DNA of 64,000 bases, taken from assembly GCA_021442155.1 (NCBI GenBank), contig JAKCPB010000358.1, forward strand, positions 62,001 through 126,000, in the 5' to 3' direction. Position numbers and translations under genes: made by a program. Shown here in pieces: positions 9,850 to 22,044 of the stretch; position 1 is the first letter of the stretch; each line of letters begins with the position of its first letter. The notes beneath the pieces were generated by a model. The model was not told the DNA's origin, ran no database searches, and saw only the letters and a list, made by a program, of their open reading frames with translations. Source of the DNA: Cymbidium sinense. Lineage: Eukaryota; Streptophyta; Magnoliopsida; Asparagales; Orchidaceae.

Positions 9850-12476
9850 TTGAAAGTATTTTTATTTGTGAATCTTCCACGATGTGTTTATGGTAGTTGT
9901 AAGGAACCCAAAGCAATGTCCTATCCTTCATCAACACAACACAAATACAAACTACACACAAACATATTAAACAAACACATATCTTTTATCTTGAGTTACT
10001 CTGCGTTGAGATAACGCTTCCAGTGGCACACTTAGTAGTTGTAGTCTGACCAATTCCCTCATGTGTAACCCTAGTGTACTTCTTGCTTTGGAGGATGTAA
10101 GCCTGCTATGCTTTCCTTACTAGGCTAGTACACACCAATGAGTGCTTATTAGTTTGGTAGGCCTTATTGCATTACCGGTAAGCTACCACATGTTGTCTTT
10201 ATCTAAGAGGACGTGAGTCTACTACACTTTTTTCTTGGATTAGCCTTCTGCGGATTAGGTCGGTATATTTGAGGTTTAGGATAAGTCTAGCTCCTTCCAT
10301 CCCTCGACTACTTCAAGTAGTGTCCTTCCTCGGCTCTCGCCATAGCTTCATCGACAAGATCCACAAATGGATGATAGATCATGATCAATTCTTCTGGAAA
10401 CTTGTAAGACTACACACACTTTCTTTCTAGATTGATCATTACAAATAGCACTTTAGGTTGGTTCTCACTAATGACAAAACCTTAGTTGCTCTCACCTTAT
10501 GATACACCACTCATGGTGATAAATCTTCCATGCTTTCCTGAGTTGGCTACACACCTATACTTACTTATAGTCAGATACATCCCCAAGCAAATCTATGAAA
10601 TCAAACTCATATCCTAATGCCCAGCGGATAGCACGAACCTATTTCTTTAGTGGATGGTTCATATACCCGATCCCCAGCGAGCTAGAGCCCATATCTCTAG
10701 CATATATGCTTCCACATCAATTAAAATAAAATGAATGAAATTCAATTCGATCTTAATCCCCAATGGATTATTGATTTCTATGCCCAGTGGAGCTTTTTTC
10801 CACAAATCATATAATCAAATCAAATACAAACCTTATCCCTAGCAGATTATCTTCTTCTATGCCCTTGACATAGACTCCTCACATGTCATGTCCAATGCAT
10901 ATGTGATCCCATATCCAATCTCCCTCAATGTCCTTGACATGGAATTCTCATCAAATCTTATTTCTTCTCTTATGCATACCTTTAATACTTCAACCAAAAG
11001 CCTAACAATGTATTCGTTCAAATTACATCATCTTAACATTGTAATCAACATTTTATGATTCATAACGGTGCAAGCTCAAACTAACTATATAATATTATGC
11101 TAAACATATTATAGTGTGAATTAACAAACTATATTATATTATAATATATGATATTATAATATAATTAGCCATAATATAATATATTTTCTAACATTACACC
11201 TCATCAGAAACACTTAAAAGGAACAAATAACAAAATTTTCTCAAAATATGAATAATGTTCATTTTGGATGTAAAATTTTATTTTTTTCTATTAGAAATGG
11301 TACAAAATAGTATAATTTTGGTGTTGATCTGTTTATGTGAATTTGGCCAAATTTCCATCTCAACCTTCAAATATTTTTGTGAGTTTTGACCTAATGTATT
11401 ATAAAAAAAGTAAAACATACTAAAATATTCAATAACACTTAGTAATACACCACCAAATTCATATATATGTCAAGTTATATTATTATTTACATTATATTTT
11501 AATTTGCATTCATATAATATATTATCTTACATTACACCTTAAAATGAATCACTTTAAGCAAAAAATCTATAAAATTTGGTTGAAAAATGAACATTTATTT
11601 TGGATGCAAAATTCCATTCTTTTGAATAAATGACACACCATAGCACCCCCCAATGATGTTCCCAAAAGCTTACCTTAAATTTTGTCAAATCCCATCATCT
11701 CAGCCTATAAATCAGTGATTTTTTGAATTATGCTAGTACAAACTCAACTACATCTTTCTATAATAAACTAAAATATGCTAAACAACAAGTAGTAATACAC
11801 AATAGTATATTATAATGCTTGATGCTACACTGTGTTATGGCATCCTATATTATAATACACTATACATATTATATTATATTATATTGCATATCACATCACA
11901 AGGGATTACTTAAGATAAAAAATCATAAAATTAGTCTAAATAATAAAAAACTTTATATTTTAGTTGTATCCCTTACATATTTTAAATTGAAATAATATAT
12001 TATGATTCCATGCTCTACCTTTCATGAATTTAGCCAAATTCTACCATTTTAAGGTCTAAATCAACATTTTTATAATTAATGCTAATGTGTTTAATTACAT
12101 GAAAAATAGTAATATAGTTTAAAATGTGTTGAACAATATATTATGATATGTGTTGATATACTATGCTACAACATATAATATTTATTTTGAACATAAAATC
12201 TTACCTTTTAGACTATAAGTGTCGTAAACACCTTTGGTACAACAACCTAATTCCCATACATAAAAAAAAATTTCACCATCTTATTTATTAAATTAATATT
12301 TTATGATTTATATTAATATAGACTATGTCAATACCATAATAAACTAAAACATTTCAAAACATCTTATAACCTCAAAACATTACTACAAGCTCAAATATAT
12401 GATGCTACATTATACTAAATATATGGTATTATAATATGATTTATAGGTTTAGTATTCAAATCTTTAAGAGTGGGAA
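9850..12476 (+). other. 3' non-coding arm of element A
   Basis: No gene. Shared with B (33,650-37,290) and, inverted, with C (44,085-47,430). The first 0.7 kb carries recurring words such as CCCAGCGGAT and GAGGATGTAAG. From about 11,050 it turns very AT-rich, with ATAATATATTA-type palindromic runs up to 12,440. Against B it lacks roughly 1.2 kb, with the breakpoint near 10,560-10,600. The region may contain the 3' LTR, but I could not define TG...CA ends. Confidence 0.6.
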
Positions 12477-12478
12477 AG

Positions 12479-12632
12479 TCGATAACCACCTCCAACAATC
12501 ACCTTCATATCCACCACACTCCTGATCCCCCACCACCACTATGATAACCACCGTTCACCTCCACTACCAGATCTGACTGCTTAGTTAATAATGATGTTCT
12601 TGCCATCAAGGTTCTACACATTCTAAGTTTTG
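12479..12632 (-). pseudogene. GRP-like last exon, copy 2 (5' part)
   Basis: On the minus strand the exon starts after a CTTAG-like acceptor with AATGTGTAGAACC. TTGATGGCAAGAACATCATT follows, corresponding to LDGxNII. The next codons read N-stop-A, that is, a TAA where the family has a glutamine or similar codon. A glycine-rich remainder runs to the junction with element A at about 12,477. The distal part of its UTR is at 2,077-2,136. It is inactive. Confidence 0.72.
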
Positions 12633-13463
12633 GATAAGTTTAGGTTTAAGAATTAGGATTAGTTTAGTGTTTTTGTGGTTTAGTAGTTTAGGTTCAGTTT
12701 AAAGTTTAGGGTCAAGGTTTAAGGTTTAATGTTTAGTAGTTTGTTTAGGTGGGTCAGTGTTTAGAGTTTAGGTTTAAGTTTATAGTTTAGAGTAAGAGGT
12801 TTAGGTTTAGGGTTAGTGGCTAAGTTTAGGGTAGTGGTTGGGTTTAGTAAAGTTGGTTTAGTATTAGGTTTAGGATTTAAGTTCTTTTAAATACAAACCC
12901 AAGTTATTGTAGTTTAATTTTCATTTATTTGAGTTTATTGAATTTTATTTACTTTTATTTTTTATTTTACTTAGTTTAGTTTATTTATTTTATCTTGGTT
13001 TTTATTTTAGTTTATTTTATTTATTTTAGTTGAGTTTATTTTTATTTTATTTTTAGGTTTAAGTTTTATTTATTTAGTGTTTCATTTTAATTTATTTTAT
13101 TTTATTTTTATTTATTTTTAAATTTTATTTTAAGTTTATTTTAGGTTTATGTTTTATTTAGTTCTTATTTTATTTTATTTAGGTTTATTTTATTTTAGGT
13201 TTAGTTTTATTTTATTTAGGTTTTATTTTTAGTTTAGGTTTATTTTATTTTAGTTTAAATTTTATTATTTTATTTTCTTTAGGTGTAAGTTTAGGTTTTA
13301 ATGTTATTATTTTATTTTATTTTATTTTATTTTGGTTTAGGTTTTTATATATTTATTTTTGTAGGTTTATTTATTTTAAGGTTTTGTTAGTTTAAGGTTT
13401 GTTTAGTTTAGGGTTTAGGTTTAGGTTTAGAGTTTATGTTTTAATTTATGGTTTAAGGTTTTT
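12633..13463 (-). repeat. Telomere-like/(TTTTA)n spacer, unit 2
   Basis: Degenerate TTTAGGG and GGTTTAGG words to about 12,890, then an A-rich break (TTTTAAATACAAACCC) and TTTTATTTA runs to 13,440. No gene. At 0.8 kb this is the shortest spacer in the array. It has no GC islet, so about one sub-unit is missing relative to the other spacers. Confidence 0.75.
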
Positions 13464-13899
13464 TTAATAGAGAACAATTCAAATTCAACATTTCTTCTTT
13501 TGATTTCATCAAAGTAAACAAACTTCTAAGACACAAGAGATGACATAGATAAAAAATGAGCACACATAGAGCAAATCAAAAACTCTAGATAACTAGAACT
13601 GTCTCTACTATAAAGACACAATTCCATAAGCATCAGATCGGATCGACCTTTCTTTATCCACCATCGAACCACCCCGCCTCTCGAGTAGCAGGATCCTCCA
13701 TCATATCCCTGATCTCTCCCCTCTATCACCACCATGTAAATAACCTCTATCGCTCCTCCTGCCTCCATATCCACCAGAACCTCCAGATCCATGACCACCA
13801 TTGCAATACCCATCACCTTCACCTTCACCTCCAATGGCAGACCGAGACTGAGCGTGGTAGATGGTGATGTTCCTTCCATCTAGGTTCTGTCCATTCTTA
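13464..13899 (-). pseudogene. GRP-like last exon and 3' UTR, copy 3
   Basis: This is the most readable exon copy. After the acceptor-like CCCTAAG, the sense strand gives NGQNLDGRNITIYHAQSRS, the diagnostic end of the RRM in GRP7-type proteins. The glycine-rich GGHGSGGSGGYGGRRSDRGY follows. A frameshift then occurs near 13,730, beyond which RDQGYDGGSCYSRGG is readable in another frame, matching the family's YGGGSRYSRGGGG-like tail. A 3' UTR of about 170 bases ends in ATTAAAAAAA next to the next spacer. No RRM first exon lies upstream; the intron side is pure telomere-like repeat. Non-functional. Confidence 0.82.
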
Positions 13900-16800
13900 G
13901 GGTTTAGGTTTATTAAGTTTTTGGGTTTAGGTTTATTTTTTAATTTATTAAGTTACTTTAGGTTTAGTTTAGGTTTGGGATTTAGGGGTTAGGTTTATGG
14001 TGGTTTAGGGTTTATGCTTTAGGGTTTAGGATTAGGGTTTAGGGTTTAGGGTTTAGGGTTTTACAAAGGGTTTAGTTATATTGAGGTAGTAAGTTTAGGG
14101 TTGGTGTGGGTAGGTGGCTAGTGGTTTGTTGGTTTAGGGTCAGGGTAGTTTTAGGGTAGTTTAGGGTGGAGGATTTAGGTATGTGGAGTTAGTTTAGTTT
14201 AGGTTTAGGATTAGGGTTTATGGGTTTTAAAAATAAACCAAATGACAGTTTATTTAGTTTATTACATTTTATTTATTTTATTTATTTTATTTTATTTTAT
14301 TTAGGTTGATTTATTTTATTTTATTTAATTTATTTATTTATTTATTTTATTAGTTTTTATTTTAGTTTATTTTAGGAGTTTAGGTTTATTTTATTTTAGT
14401 AAGCTTTTTTTATTTTATTTAGGTTTAGTTTGATTTTAATCGTGTAGTTTAGGTTTTAATTTTATTTTATGTTAGTTTAGGTTTTATTTTAGATTTATTT
14501 AGGTTTATTTTTTGTTTTTTTATTTTAAGTTTATTTTATTTTATTTAGTTTAAGGTTTATTTTATTTATTTTAGGTTAGTTTAATTTTTTTTATTTTAGT
14601 TTATTTTAGTGTTTATTTTATTTTATTTTGTTTATTTTATGTAGGTATTTTTAAGTTTATGGTTTAGTTTATTTTTTATTTATTTTAAGTTTAGTTTTAG
14701 TTTTTATTTAGTTTTATTTTATTTTATTTTTTTTTTATTACATTTTATTTATTTTTTTTTATTATGTTTATTTTATTTTTTAATTTAGTTTAAGTTTTAT
14801 TTACATTATTTTAGTTTAATTATTTTTTTATTTTTCATTTTTTCTTTATAGCTCAGGTTTATATTTTATTTTATCTTTATTTATTTATTTTAGGTTTGTT
14901 TTTTTTTGTTTATTAGGTTATCTGTTTAGGTTTAGGTTTTAGGTTTTTTAGAGTCAGGGCCTAGGGTTTGTAGGTTTACTTGCCAGTTTAGAGGTTTGTG
15001 GATTTGGTGTTAGTGGTAGGTTTAGGCCTGGTTTGTGGCTCAGTTTGTGGTTTAGGCAGGCTTAGGGTTTACAGTATTTTGGGTCAAAGTTTAGGGCTAG
15101 GGTATGTTAGTAGGGTCAGGTTTTTTTCCTTAATTTTTTGATTTTATTTTAATTCAAAACTGGAAGGTTTATTTATGTTTATTTAGTTTATTTTAGTTTA
15201 TTTTATTATTTATTTTTATTTAGTTTATTTATTTATTTTATTTAGTTATTTATCTTTTATTTATTTTTTTAGGTTTTATTTTTGTTTTAGTAGTTAGGTT
15301 TATTTATTTAATAGTTTTATTTTTATTTTATTTAGTTTTAAGTTGGTTTTATTTTTTTTTAGGTTTAGGTTTGGTTTATTTTATTTATTTTAAGTTTTTT
15401 TAGTTTAGTTTTATTTTTTATTTTTATTTTATTTAGGGTTTAGGTTTATTTATTTTAGGTTTAGTTTAGATTTTATTTATTTAGTTTATTTATTTTAGTT
15501 TAGTTTAGTTTATTTTCTTTATTTTATTTATTTTTTTTAGTTTTAAGTTTTATTTTTATTTAATTTGGTTTTAATTTTATATTTTTTAGGTTTAGGTTTT
15601 ATTCTTTTATTTTATTATATTTTGTTATTTTATTTTTTATTTTTAATTTTCTTTTATTTAGGTTTTATTTTAGTTTATTTATTTTTTAATTTAGGTTTTA
15701 TTTATTTTATTTTATTTTAGATTTTAATTTTATTTTATTTTATTTTTACCTTGGTTTGGGTTTAGTTTAGGTTTTTATGTAGGTTTTAGTTTAGGTTAAT
15801 TTATTTATTTTAATTTATGTTTTGGTTTATTTATTTATTTTATTTAGGTTTTATTTAGTTTATGTAGTTTAGGTAGGGTTTAGGTCAGTGGTGGGTAGGG
15901 CCCAGGATTTAGGTCAGGTCAGGTTTGTGGGCTCAGGGCTCAGGGCCTGTGAGTTTTCTAAGTCAGTGGTGAGTGTCAGTTAGTTTTGGCCTTGGGTCAA
16001 GGTAGGGTTTATTTTAGGGTTTAGGATATTTGTTTTATTTTAATCAATCATATTTTATTTATTTAGTTTTATTTATTTTAATTTATATTTTATTTTTTAT
16101 AAGTTTATTTATTTTAGTTTATTTATTTTATTTTTTTGGTTATTTAGGTTTATTTTGTTTAGTTTAGTTTATTTTATTTTATCTTCATGTTTAGGTTTTA
16201 TTTTTATATTTAGCTTTAAGTTTTTATTTTATTTAGGTATAGGTTTTAGTTTTATTTTAAGTTTATTTTAGGTTATTTTTTAGTTGGTTTATTTTAATTT
16301 ATTTTATTTTATTTAGGGTTTAGGTTTAGGATTAGTTTATTTTAGTTTTAGGTTTTATTTATTTAATTTTTAGATTATTTTAGTTTATGTTTTGTTTTGT
16401 TTATTTTATTTTTATTTTAAGTTTAGGTTTTTTATAGGTTTAGTTTATGTTTTATTTAATTTTAGGTTTATTTTTTAGGTTTTATTTAATATTTATTTTA
16501 TTTAGCTTTATTTATTTTTTATTTAGGTTTTTATTTTGTTTAGTTTAGGTTTTATTTATTTTATTAGTTAAGTTTTTATTTTATCTTTTTAGTTTAGCTT
16601 AAGCAGAGGTTTTAGGTTTTATTTTTATTATTTTATTATATATTTAGGTTTATTTATTATTTTATTATTTTATTTAGTTTAGGTTTGGGTTTTTAGTTTA
16701 GGTTTAGGTTTGAGTAGTTTAGGGGGGTTTAAGGTTTAGTGGTGGGGTGGGTCAGGAGGGTTTAGGTTTGAGGTTTAGGGTTTAGAATTTAGGGTCCAGA

Positions 16801-16900
16801 TTTAATGTTTAGGTTTAAAATTTAGGTTTAGGGTTTAGGTTTAGGTTTTAGGTCTAGGGTTCAGGTTTTAGTTTAGGGTTTTGGTTTTATGGTTTTTTTT
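13900..16900 (-). repeat. Telomere-like/(TTTTA)n spacer, unit 3
   Basis: Starts with clean TTTAGGG runs (four perfect copies near 14,035-14,065), then an A-rich break (about 14,225) and long TTTTATTTAGG runs. G-richer islets at about 14,930-15,120 and 15,880-16,020 (words such as GGCTCAGGGCTCAGGGCC) divide it into roughly 1 kb blocks. It ends in GGTTTAGG-rich sequence. No gene. At 3 kb it is the longest uninterrupted spacer and seems to hold one extra sub-unit. Confidence 0.8.
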
Positions 16901-17346
16901 ACTAAAGAATGAATTCAGATTCAACATTTCTTCTATTCGATTTGATCAACCAAGTAGCACACCAAGTTTTCAAAGAGACAAGTGACGTCATAGATAAAAA
17001 ATGAGCTCGCATAGAGCAAATCAAAAACCCTAGATAACTAGAATTATCTCAGAAAAAACACAATTCCATAAATAGATCGATCATCCTTCGCTTTCTCCAG
17101 TCCCATCGTAACCACCCCCCTCTCAGTAGTGGATCCACCATCATATCCACGATCTCTCCTCCGCCACCACCATGGCTATAACCTCCGCTCCTCCCACCTC
17201 CATAACTACCATCGCTCCACCACCTCCAAATCCACCAGACATCCTGATCCCCAACCACCATCATGAAATCATCGCCCACCTTCACCCATCGCATATCTGG
17301 ACCGAGCTTGGTTGATGATGTTCATGATCAAGGTTCTGCCCATTCT
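16901..17346 (-). pseudogene. GRP-like last exon and 3' UTR, copy 4
   Basis: Acceptor-like CCCAG is followed by AATGGGCAGAACC and, after damage, by ATCATCAACCAAGCTC (INQA). The glycine-rich part reads GSYGGGRSGGYSHGGGGG, interrupted by frame changes, and is followed by a decayed DPLLRGG tail. The UTR carries the same landmarks as copy 3 (TAGTTATCTAGGGTTTTTGA and TTTTTTATCTATG). This copy keeps a CAA codon where copies 2, 5, 6 and 7 have a stop. Confidence 0.8.
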
Positions 17347-20010
17347 GGGTTTAGATTTAGGTTTAGGTTTATTTTTTAATTTATTTATTTTAAGTTTAGG
17401 TTTAGGTTTGGCATTTATGGTTTAGGGTTTGGGGTTAGGGTTTAAGATTTAGGGTTTAGGTTTGGGTGTAGGGTTTACATTTTTGGGTTTTGGGTTTATG
17501 ATTTTAGGTTTGGTTTAGATGGTTTTTTTTGTGGTTTAGGGTTTGGGGTTTGGATTTAGGTTTTAGGATTTTGTAAAAAAAAATTAAGTAAACCAATTTT
17601 AGGTTTATTTAGTTTATTTTATTTATTTTAGTTTATTTTATTTTTTTATTTTACTTATCTTATTTTTTTATTTAATTTTGTTTAGTTTTTTTTATTTTAT
17701 GTTTATTTATTTTTTTTTTGGTTTTTATTAGTTTTATTTAGGTTTAGTTTATTTTTATTTGTTTTATTATTTAGGTTTAGAGTTTTTTATGTTTAGGTTT
17801 AGTTTATTTAGGTTTATTTCTTTTTTATTTAGTTTTATTTTAGTTTAGATTTAAGTTTATTTTAATTTTAGTTTATTTTATTTCATTTTAGGGTCAGGAT
17901 TAGTTTATTATATAGTTTAGGTTTAGGTTTATTTTATTTGTTTATTTTAGGTGTAGATTTTACACAGGTTTAGTTTTATTTTTTATTTATTTTAGGTTTA
18001 TTTTTTTTTGGTTTCTTTTATTTAGTTTTATTTTATTTTATGTTTATTTTATTTTAATTTATGTTTAGTTTTAAGGTTATTTATTTTTTTAGTTTAGTTT
18101 AGGTTTTATTATTTTATTTTAGTTTAGTTTTTATTTTATTTTTTTTAGTTTGAGGTTTAGTTTAGGTTTTATGTTTTTTATTTTATTTTATTTTATTTAT
18201 ATTTTATTTTATTTTAGTTTTTATTTTTTTAAGTTATTTAGTTTTTTTAGGGTTTATGGTTTAAGCTTTAGGTTTTATGTTTTTATTTTAGGTTTATTTT
18301 AGGTTTATTTTAGGCTTATTTTATTTTATTTATTTTATTTATTTAGTTTAGTTTAGTTTATTTTAGGTTATTTAGGTTTATTTATTTTAGTTTAGTTTAT
18401 CTTTTTTTTTGTTTATTTATCTATTTATTTTATTTTAATTTTTATTTTAAGTTTTATTTTTATTTATTTTAGGTTATTTTTTAAGTTATTTTTTTTTTTT
18501 ATTAGTTTATTTATTTTTATTTTATTTTATTTTAGATTTATTTTATTTTTTTTTTTTTAGTTTATTATTTTATTTTTTTATTCCAAGTTTTAGTTTAGTT
18601 TCATTTATATTTTATTTTATTTTTTATTTTATTTTATTTTTGTTTAGTTTTATCTTTATCTTATTCTAGTTAGATTTAAGTCTATTTATTTTATTTTTAA
18701 CATTACTTCAGGTTTAGTTGTCAGGTTTAGTCAACGGCCCAGCCCAGGCTTGGTAGGGTCTTAGGTTTCTCAGGTGGGTGGCCCAGGGTTTGGCTCACCC
18801 TCAGTGCCTGTGCCTTGTGCCCAGAGCCTAGGGCCTGGCCCAGAGCCTGGCTCAGTGGTCAGGGCCCAGTTTATGGCCCAGGTCCTGCACATCAGGTTTA
18901 GTTTAGGCCCAGCTCATGTAGCTGTATGGTGCAGGTCTGTGGCCCAGGATTCCAGGTCAGGGTTTAGGTCAGGGCCTGGCCTAGGGTCAGGGCTCAGTGG
19001 TTATGGTCATGCTTTTGTAGCCTGGTCAGGTCAGGCCTAGTTTGGCTCAGTGCAGTGGGGCTCAGTTTGAGCCTAGGGCCCAGATCCAGCCTAGGGCCTA
19101 GGGCTCCTAGAGTTTTAATCAGGTAAACCCACAGGTTTAGTTTTTTATTTAGTTCATTTTTATTTTATTTATTTATTTTTATTTTTTTATTTTATTTATT
19201 TTAGTTTATCCATCTTAATTTAAGTTTTATCTTAGTTTACTTTAAGTTTAGGTTTAGGTTTTGTTTTATTTTTTTGTTTAGTTTTATTTTAATTTTATTT
19301 TTGCTTTAGGTTTTATTTTATTTTAGGTTTAGGTTTAGGTTTTATTTTATTTTAGGTTTAGGTTTAGGTTTTTCTTAGGTTTATTTTAGGTTTTATTTTT
19401 AGTTTAGTTTAGGTTTATTAATAGTTTATTTTATTTCATTTTGTTTAGTGTATTTTAGGTTTAAGTTTTATTTATTTTAGTTTAGTTTATTTTAGTTTTG
19501 GTTTTGGTTTATTTATTTTGTTTATTTTAGGTTAAGGTTTCTTTTTTTAGTTTAAGGTTTAGGTTTTATTTTTTTGCTTATTTTATAGGTTTAGGTTTCT
19601 ATTTATGTTTTATTTTATTTTATTTTAGGATTATTTTAAGTTTATTTTATTTTTATTTTACATTTAGTTTTTATTATTAGGTTTATTTTATTTTATTTAC
19701 ATTAGGTTTTTACTTTTTTTATTTTAGTTTACTTTTCATTTTTATTTTATTTTATTTTATTTTTTAGGTTTAGGTTTAGGTTTAGGTTTAGTTAATTTTA
19801 TTTTATTTGGGTTTAGGTTTTTTATTTATTTTATTTTTATTAAATTTAGGTTTAGGTTTTTTGGGTTTAGGTTTGGGATTTAGGGTTTGGGGTTTGTGTT
19901 TAGGGTTTGGTTGTAGATTTTAGAGATTATGGTTGGGGTTTGGGTTTTAGGGTTTAGGTGGTTTGGGTTTAGGGTTTAGGGTTTAGGTTTAGGGTTTTAT
20001 TATTTAGGGT
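17347..20010 (-). repeat. Telomere-like/(TTTTA)n spacer, unit 4
   Basis: TTTAGGG-like words run to about 17,570, followed by the boundary motif AAATTAAGTAAACC (17,581-17,594). T-rich runs extend to 18,700, with a GC islet at about 18,710-19,130 (many CAGGGCC and CAGGTCAGG words). T-rich runs resume to 19,850, and a second TTTAGGG-rich stretch runs up to the LINE junction. An 88-codon open frame at 18,774-19,040 falls in the islet and is a composition effect. No gene. Confidence 0.8.
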
Positions 20011-20023
20011 TTTTTAATTAAGA

Positions 20024-21960
20024 AAATTAGGAAAATTTTATTGCCACAAAGAAAAAGTGCAAAGTTTTTAGAGGGGGTAAATCTCTAAGCTAATGCTCAA
20101 AGAGATACAATAAATCCTAAAGTGCTAAACTCCCTAACTATTACAATAATGAAGGAAAGGAAGAAAAAGAAAAACCAAAAAATCAACAGCAGAAAATCCA
20201 TGTGAGCAGCAGCAAACTTCATTTGGTCCGTCTGATACCACAAGATCTACCTACAAGACTCTCCCAACCTATAAAAGAAATCTGCAACATACTTTTGAAA
20301 GCATGATTACAATTAAGCAAGCATAAAAAGTAAGAGAAAATCAAAGGTGTAAAGTAAAGAAAAGGCTTAGGCTCAATTACAATCATCTCAAGGAGCAACG
20401 CTCTATGTTAGCATCCAAACTTCAAGAGAAGGGTTACAATTACATATACCCCAAAAAAAAAAGAAAGAGTGGGAAACATCAAAGCCATCATAGTTAGCAT
20501 ACCTTGTGTAACCCATCATCCAAAGTCCATCATCCAGTAAAGCTGTAAAATTCTCCAAATAGCAAACATAACAGCCAACCACCAAGCCACCAGAACAACC
20601 AAGCCCAATAAGGAAAATAATCAACCAACCATCAGGGATAGCAGCAATATAGTAGGAGCACCACCAAAGCCACCGCCAAAAAAGAATAACAAAATCAAAG
20701 GAGAAAGCATCATGACAGGGGTAACAACACAAACCAGAGACAAACAAGAGAAAAAAAGAAAAACACAAGTGTTCATATCCTCCACCAACAAAGTAGAAAA
20801 AAGAGCTAGTAAAATAATAAAGGTGAATAAGAAGGCTACCACCCAAATAGAAAAAGGGAGTCACCTACCAAGAGAGAAAAACAAAAGTAGGAGGAAACTA
20901 GAAATATAGGTCACAGAAATAACACCAGTAGGTTCCCATTACAATCACCAAAAGAGCAGGAAAAATCAGCCAAAATAGCCACCTCACCAACCAACCCAAT
21001 CCAATATATAACCAAACTACCAACATATACTTCTAGCTACCACAAGTAGAAGACCCAAGTCAAAAGACCAACAATACCATCAAGCCAAAATCACCCAAGA
21101 TAGTGGAATGTAGAAGCAAGATAGTACCACCAAACCCAACCAAAGAAAAAATTTGATCTAGGTAACTAGAATACCTAGCCAAAGAAAAAAGGTACAAAGA
21201 CCAGTAAGACAGACTACAGGCCAGCCAATAAGAATAACAACAATAATGGCACCCAACCAAGCCACCGCCTTAGGCCAACTAATAACCAAAGAGCCTTCAA
21301 CCAGCCAATGAACAATACCCAAACACAAATCCCTTATAGCCAAGAGAGGAAGGCCAATATAGGAGGAGGTCAATGCCATAACCAAATGAAATAAAAAAAA
21401 TCAACAAAACCAACCATGAAGCCCCAATCAAGAAAATAAAGAATATAATAGCCAACCAACAACCTCCACCATGCCAAAATCAAACAAGAGATAAACCACC
21501 AAAAGCCCCCAGATCAGTCACCAAATGAAAATAAAAAAATAGCCAAAAAAGCCAGCCATCCAACCAACCCAACCAGCCAACAAAGCCACCCTATCAACAA
21601 CCATAGTGTATCCAACGTAAGTTAAGTATCCCTAAAAGAGGAAACCCACACAAAAGAAAAGAAAAAGCTACAACAACAATAACCATAACATAAATAGAGG
21701 ATATAAAAAATAGCCGAGGAAAAATTATGGTGAACACCAAGCTAGATAGATAGAAGCCACCAAAAAAAACAACCATGGCCACACTTACAATAACCACCAT
21801 GTAGCAAAAACCAAGCCAATCCAAAACGAAGAGATCAAAAACATAACCCAGCTCAGGACAAAGAGAGAAAATAAGTAGATAACCATAACCTAAAGAGAGC
21901 TTAATAAGGGTCAACTAAAAGAAAATCATCAAAAAGCAAGCTAAGAATTTATAATCTAAG
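20024..21960 (-). other. LINE T/G-rich 3' tail
   Basis: No gene. On the minus strand it is dominated by TTGGTTGGCTGG-like words, with TTTTC tracts between. It lies between the RNase H end (22,045) and the GGCAATAAAA near the element's 3' end. Open frames at 20,403-20,864, 21,060-21,385 and 21,594-21,914 encode only hydrophobic, Trp/Gly/Val-rich strings that reflect this composition. At 1.9 kb it is long for a plant LINE 3' UTR. Confidence 0.55.
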
Positions 21961-22044
21961 ATAAAGCAATCTAGTATTATATAGATTAACCAAACCTATT
22001 AAAAGTTTAGGAAAAATTTGGTTTTCAAATAACATGAACTAAGT

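Larger units (their letters stand above)
2137..12476 (+). mobile_element. Ty3/gypsy Tat-type retroelement remnant A, gag-less
   Basis: Plus-strand element remnant. It has a 3.9 kb non-coding arm (2,137-6,080), a decayed pol in the order reverse transcriptase, RNase H, second (archaeal-type) RNase H and integrase (about 6,530-9,790), and a 2.6 kb non-coding 3' arm (9,850-12,476). The second RNase H domain is a hallmark of the Tat clade. No gag and no usable protease are found. Many in-frame stops and shifts make it inactive. The parts from about 2,960 rightwards are shared with element C in inverted orientation, and the 3' arm is shared with B and C. LTR ends and target duplications could not be recognised. 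The insertion interrupts GRP copy 2. Confidence 0.75.

Noticed and set aside
13464..13899. A functional glycine-rich RNA-binding protein gene.
   Set aside because: No RRM first exon (no RGFGFV-type block) was found on the upstream side of any copy, and every copy has frameshifts or stops.
18774..19040. An 88-codon Gly/Pro/Ser-rich open frame on the plus strand.
   Set aside because: It falls exactly in a GC-rich islet that recurs in the array. The protein string follows from GGCCCAGG words, with no domain and no conservation in other islets.
20403..21914. Hydrophobic open frames that could look like membrane proteins.
   Set aside because: They lie in the T/G-rich 3' tail of the LINE and overlap each other in different frames. 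The composition alone explains the Val/Leu/Phe/Trp strings.
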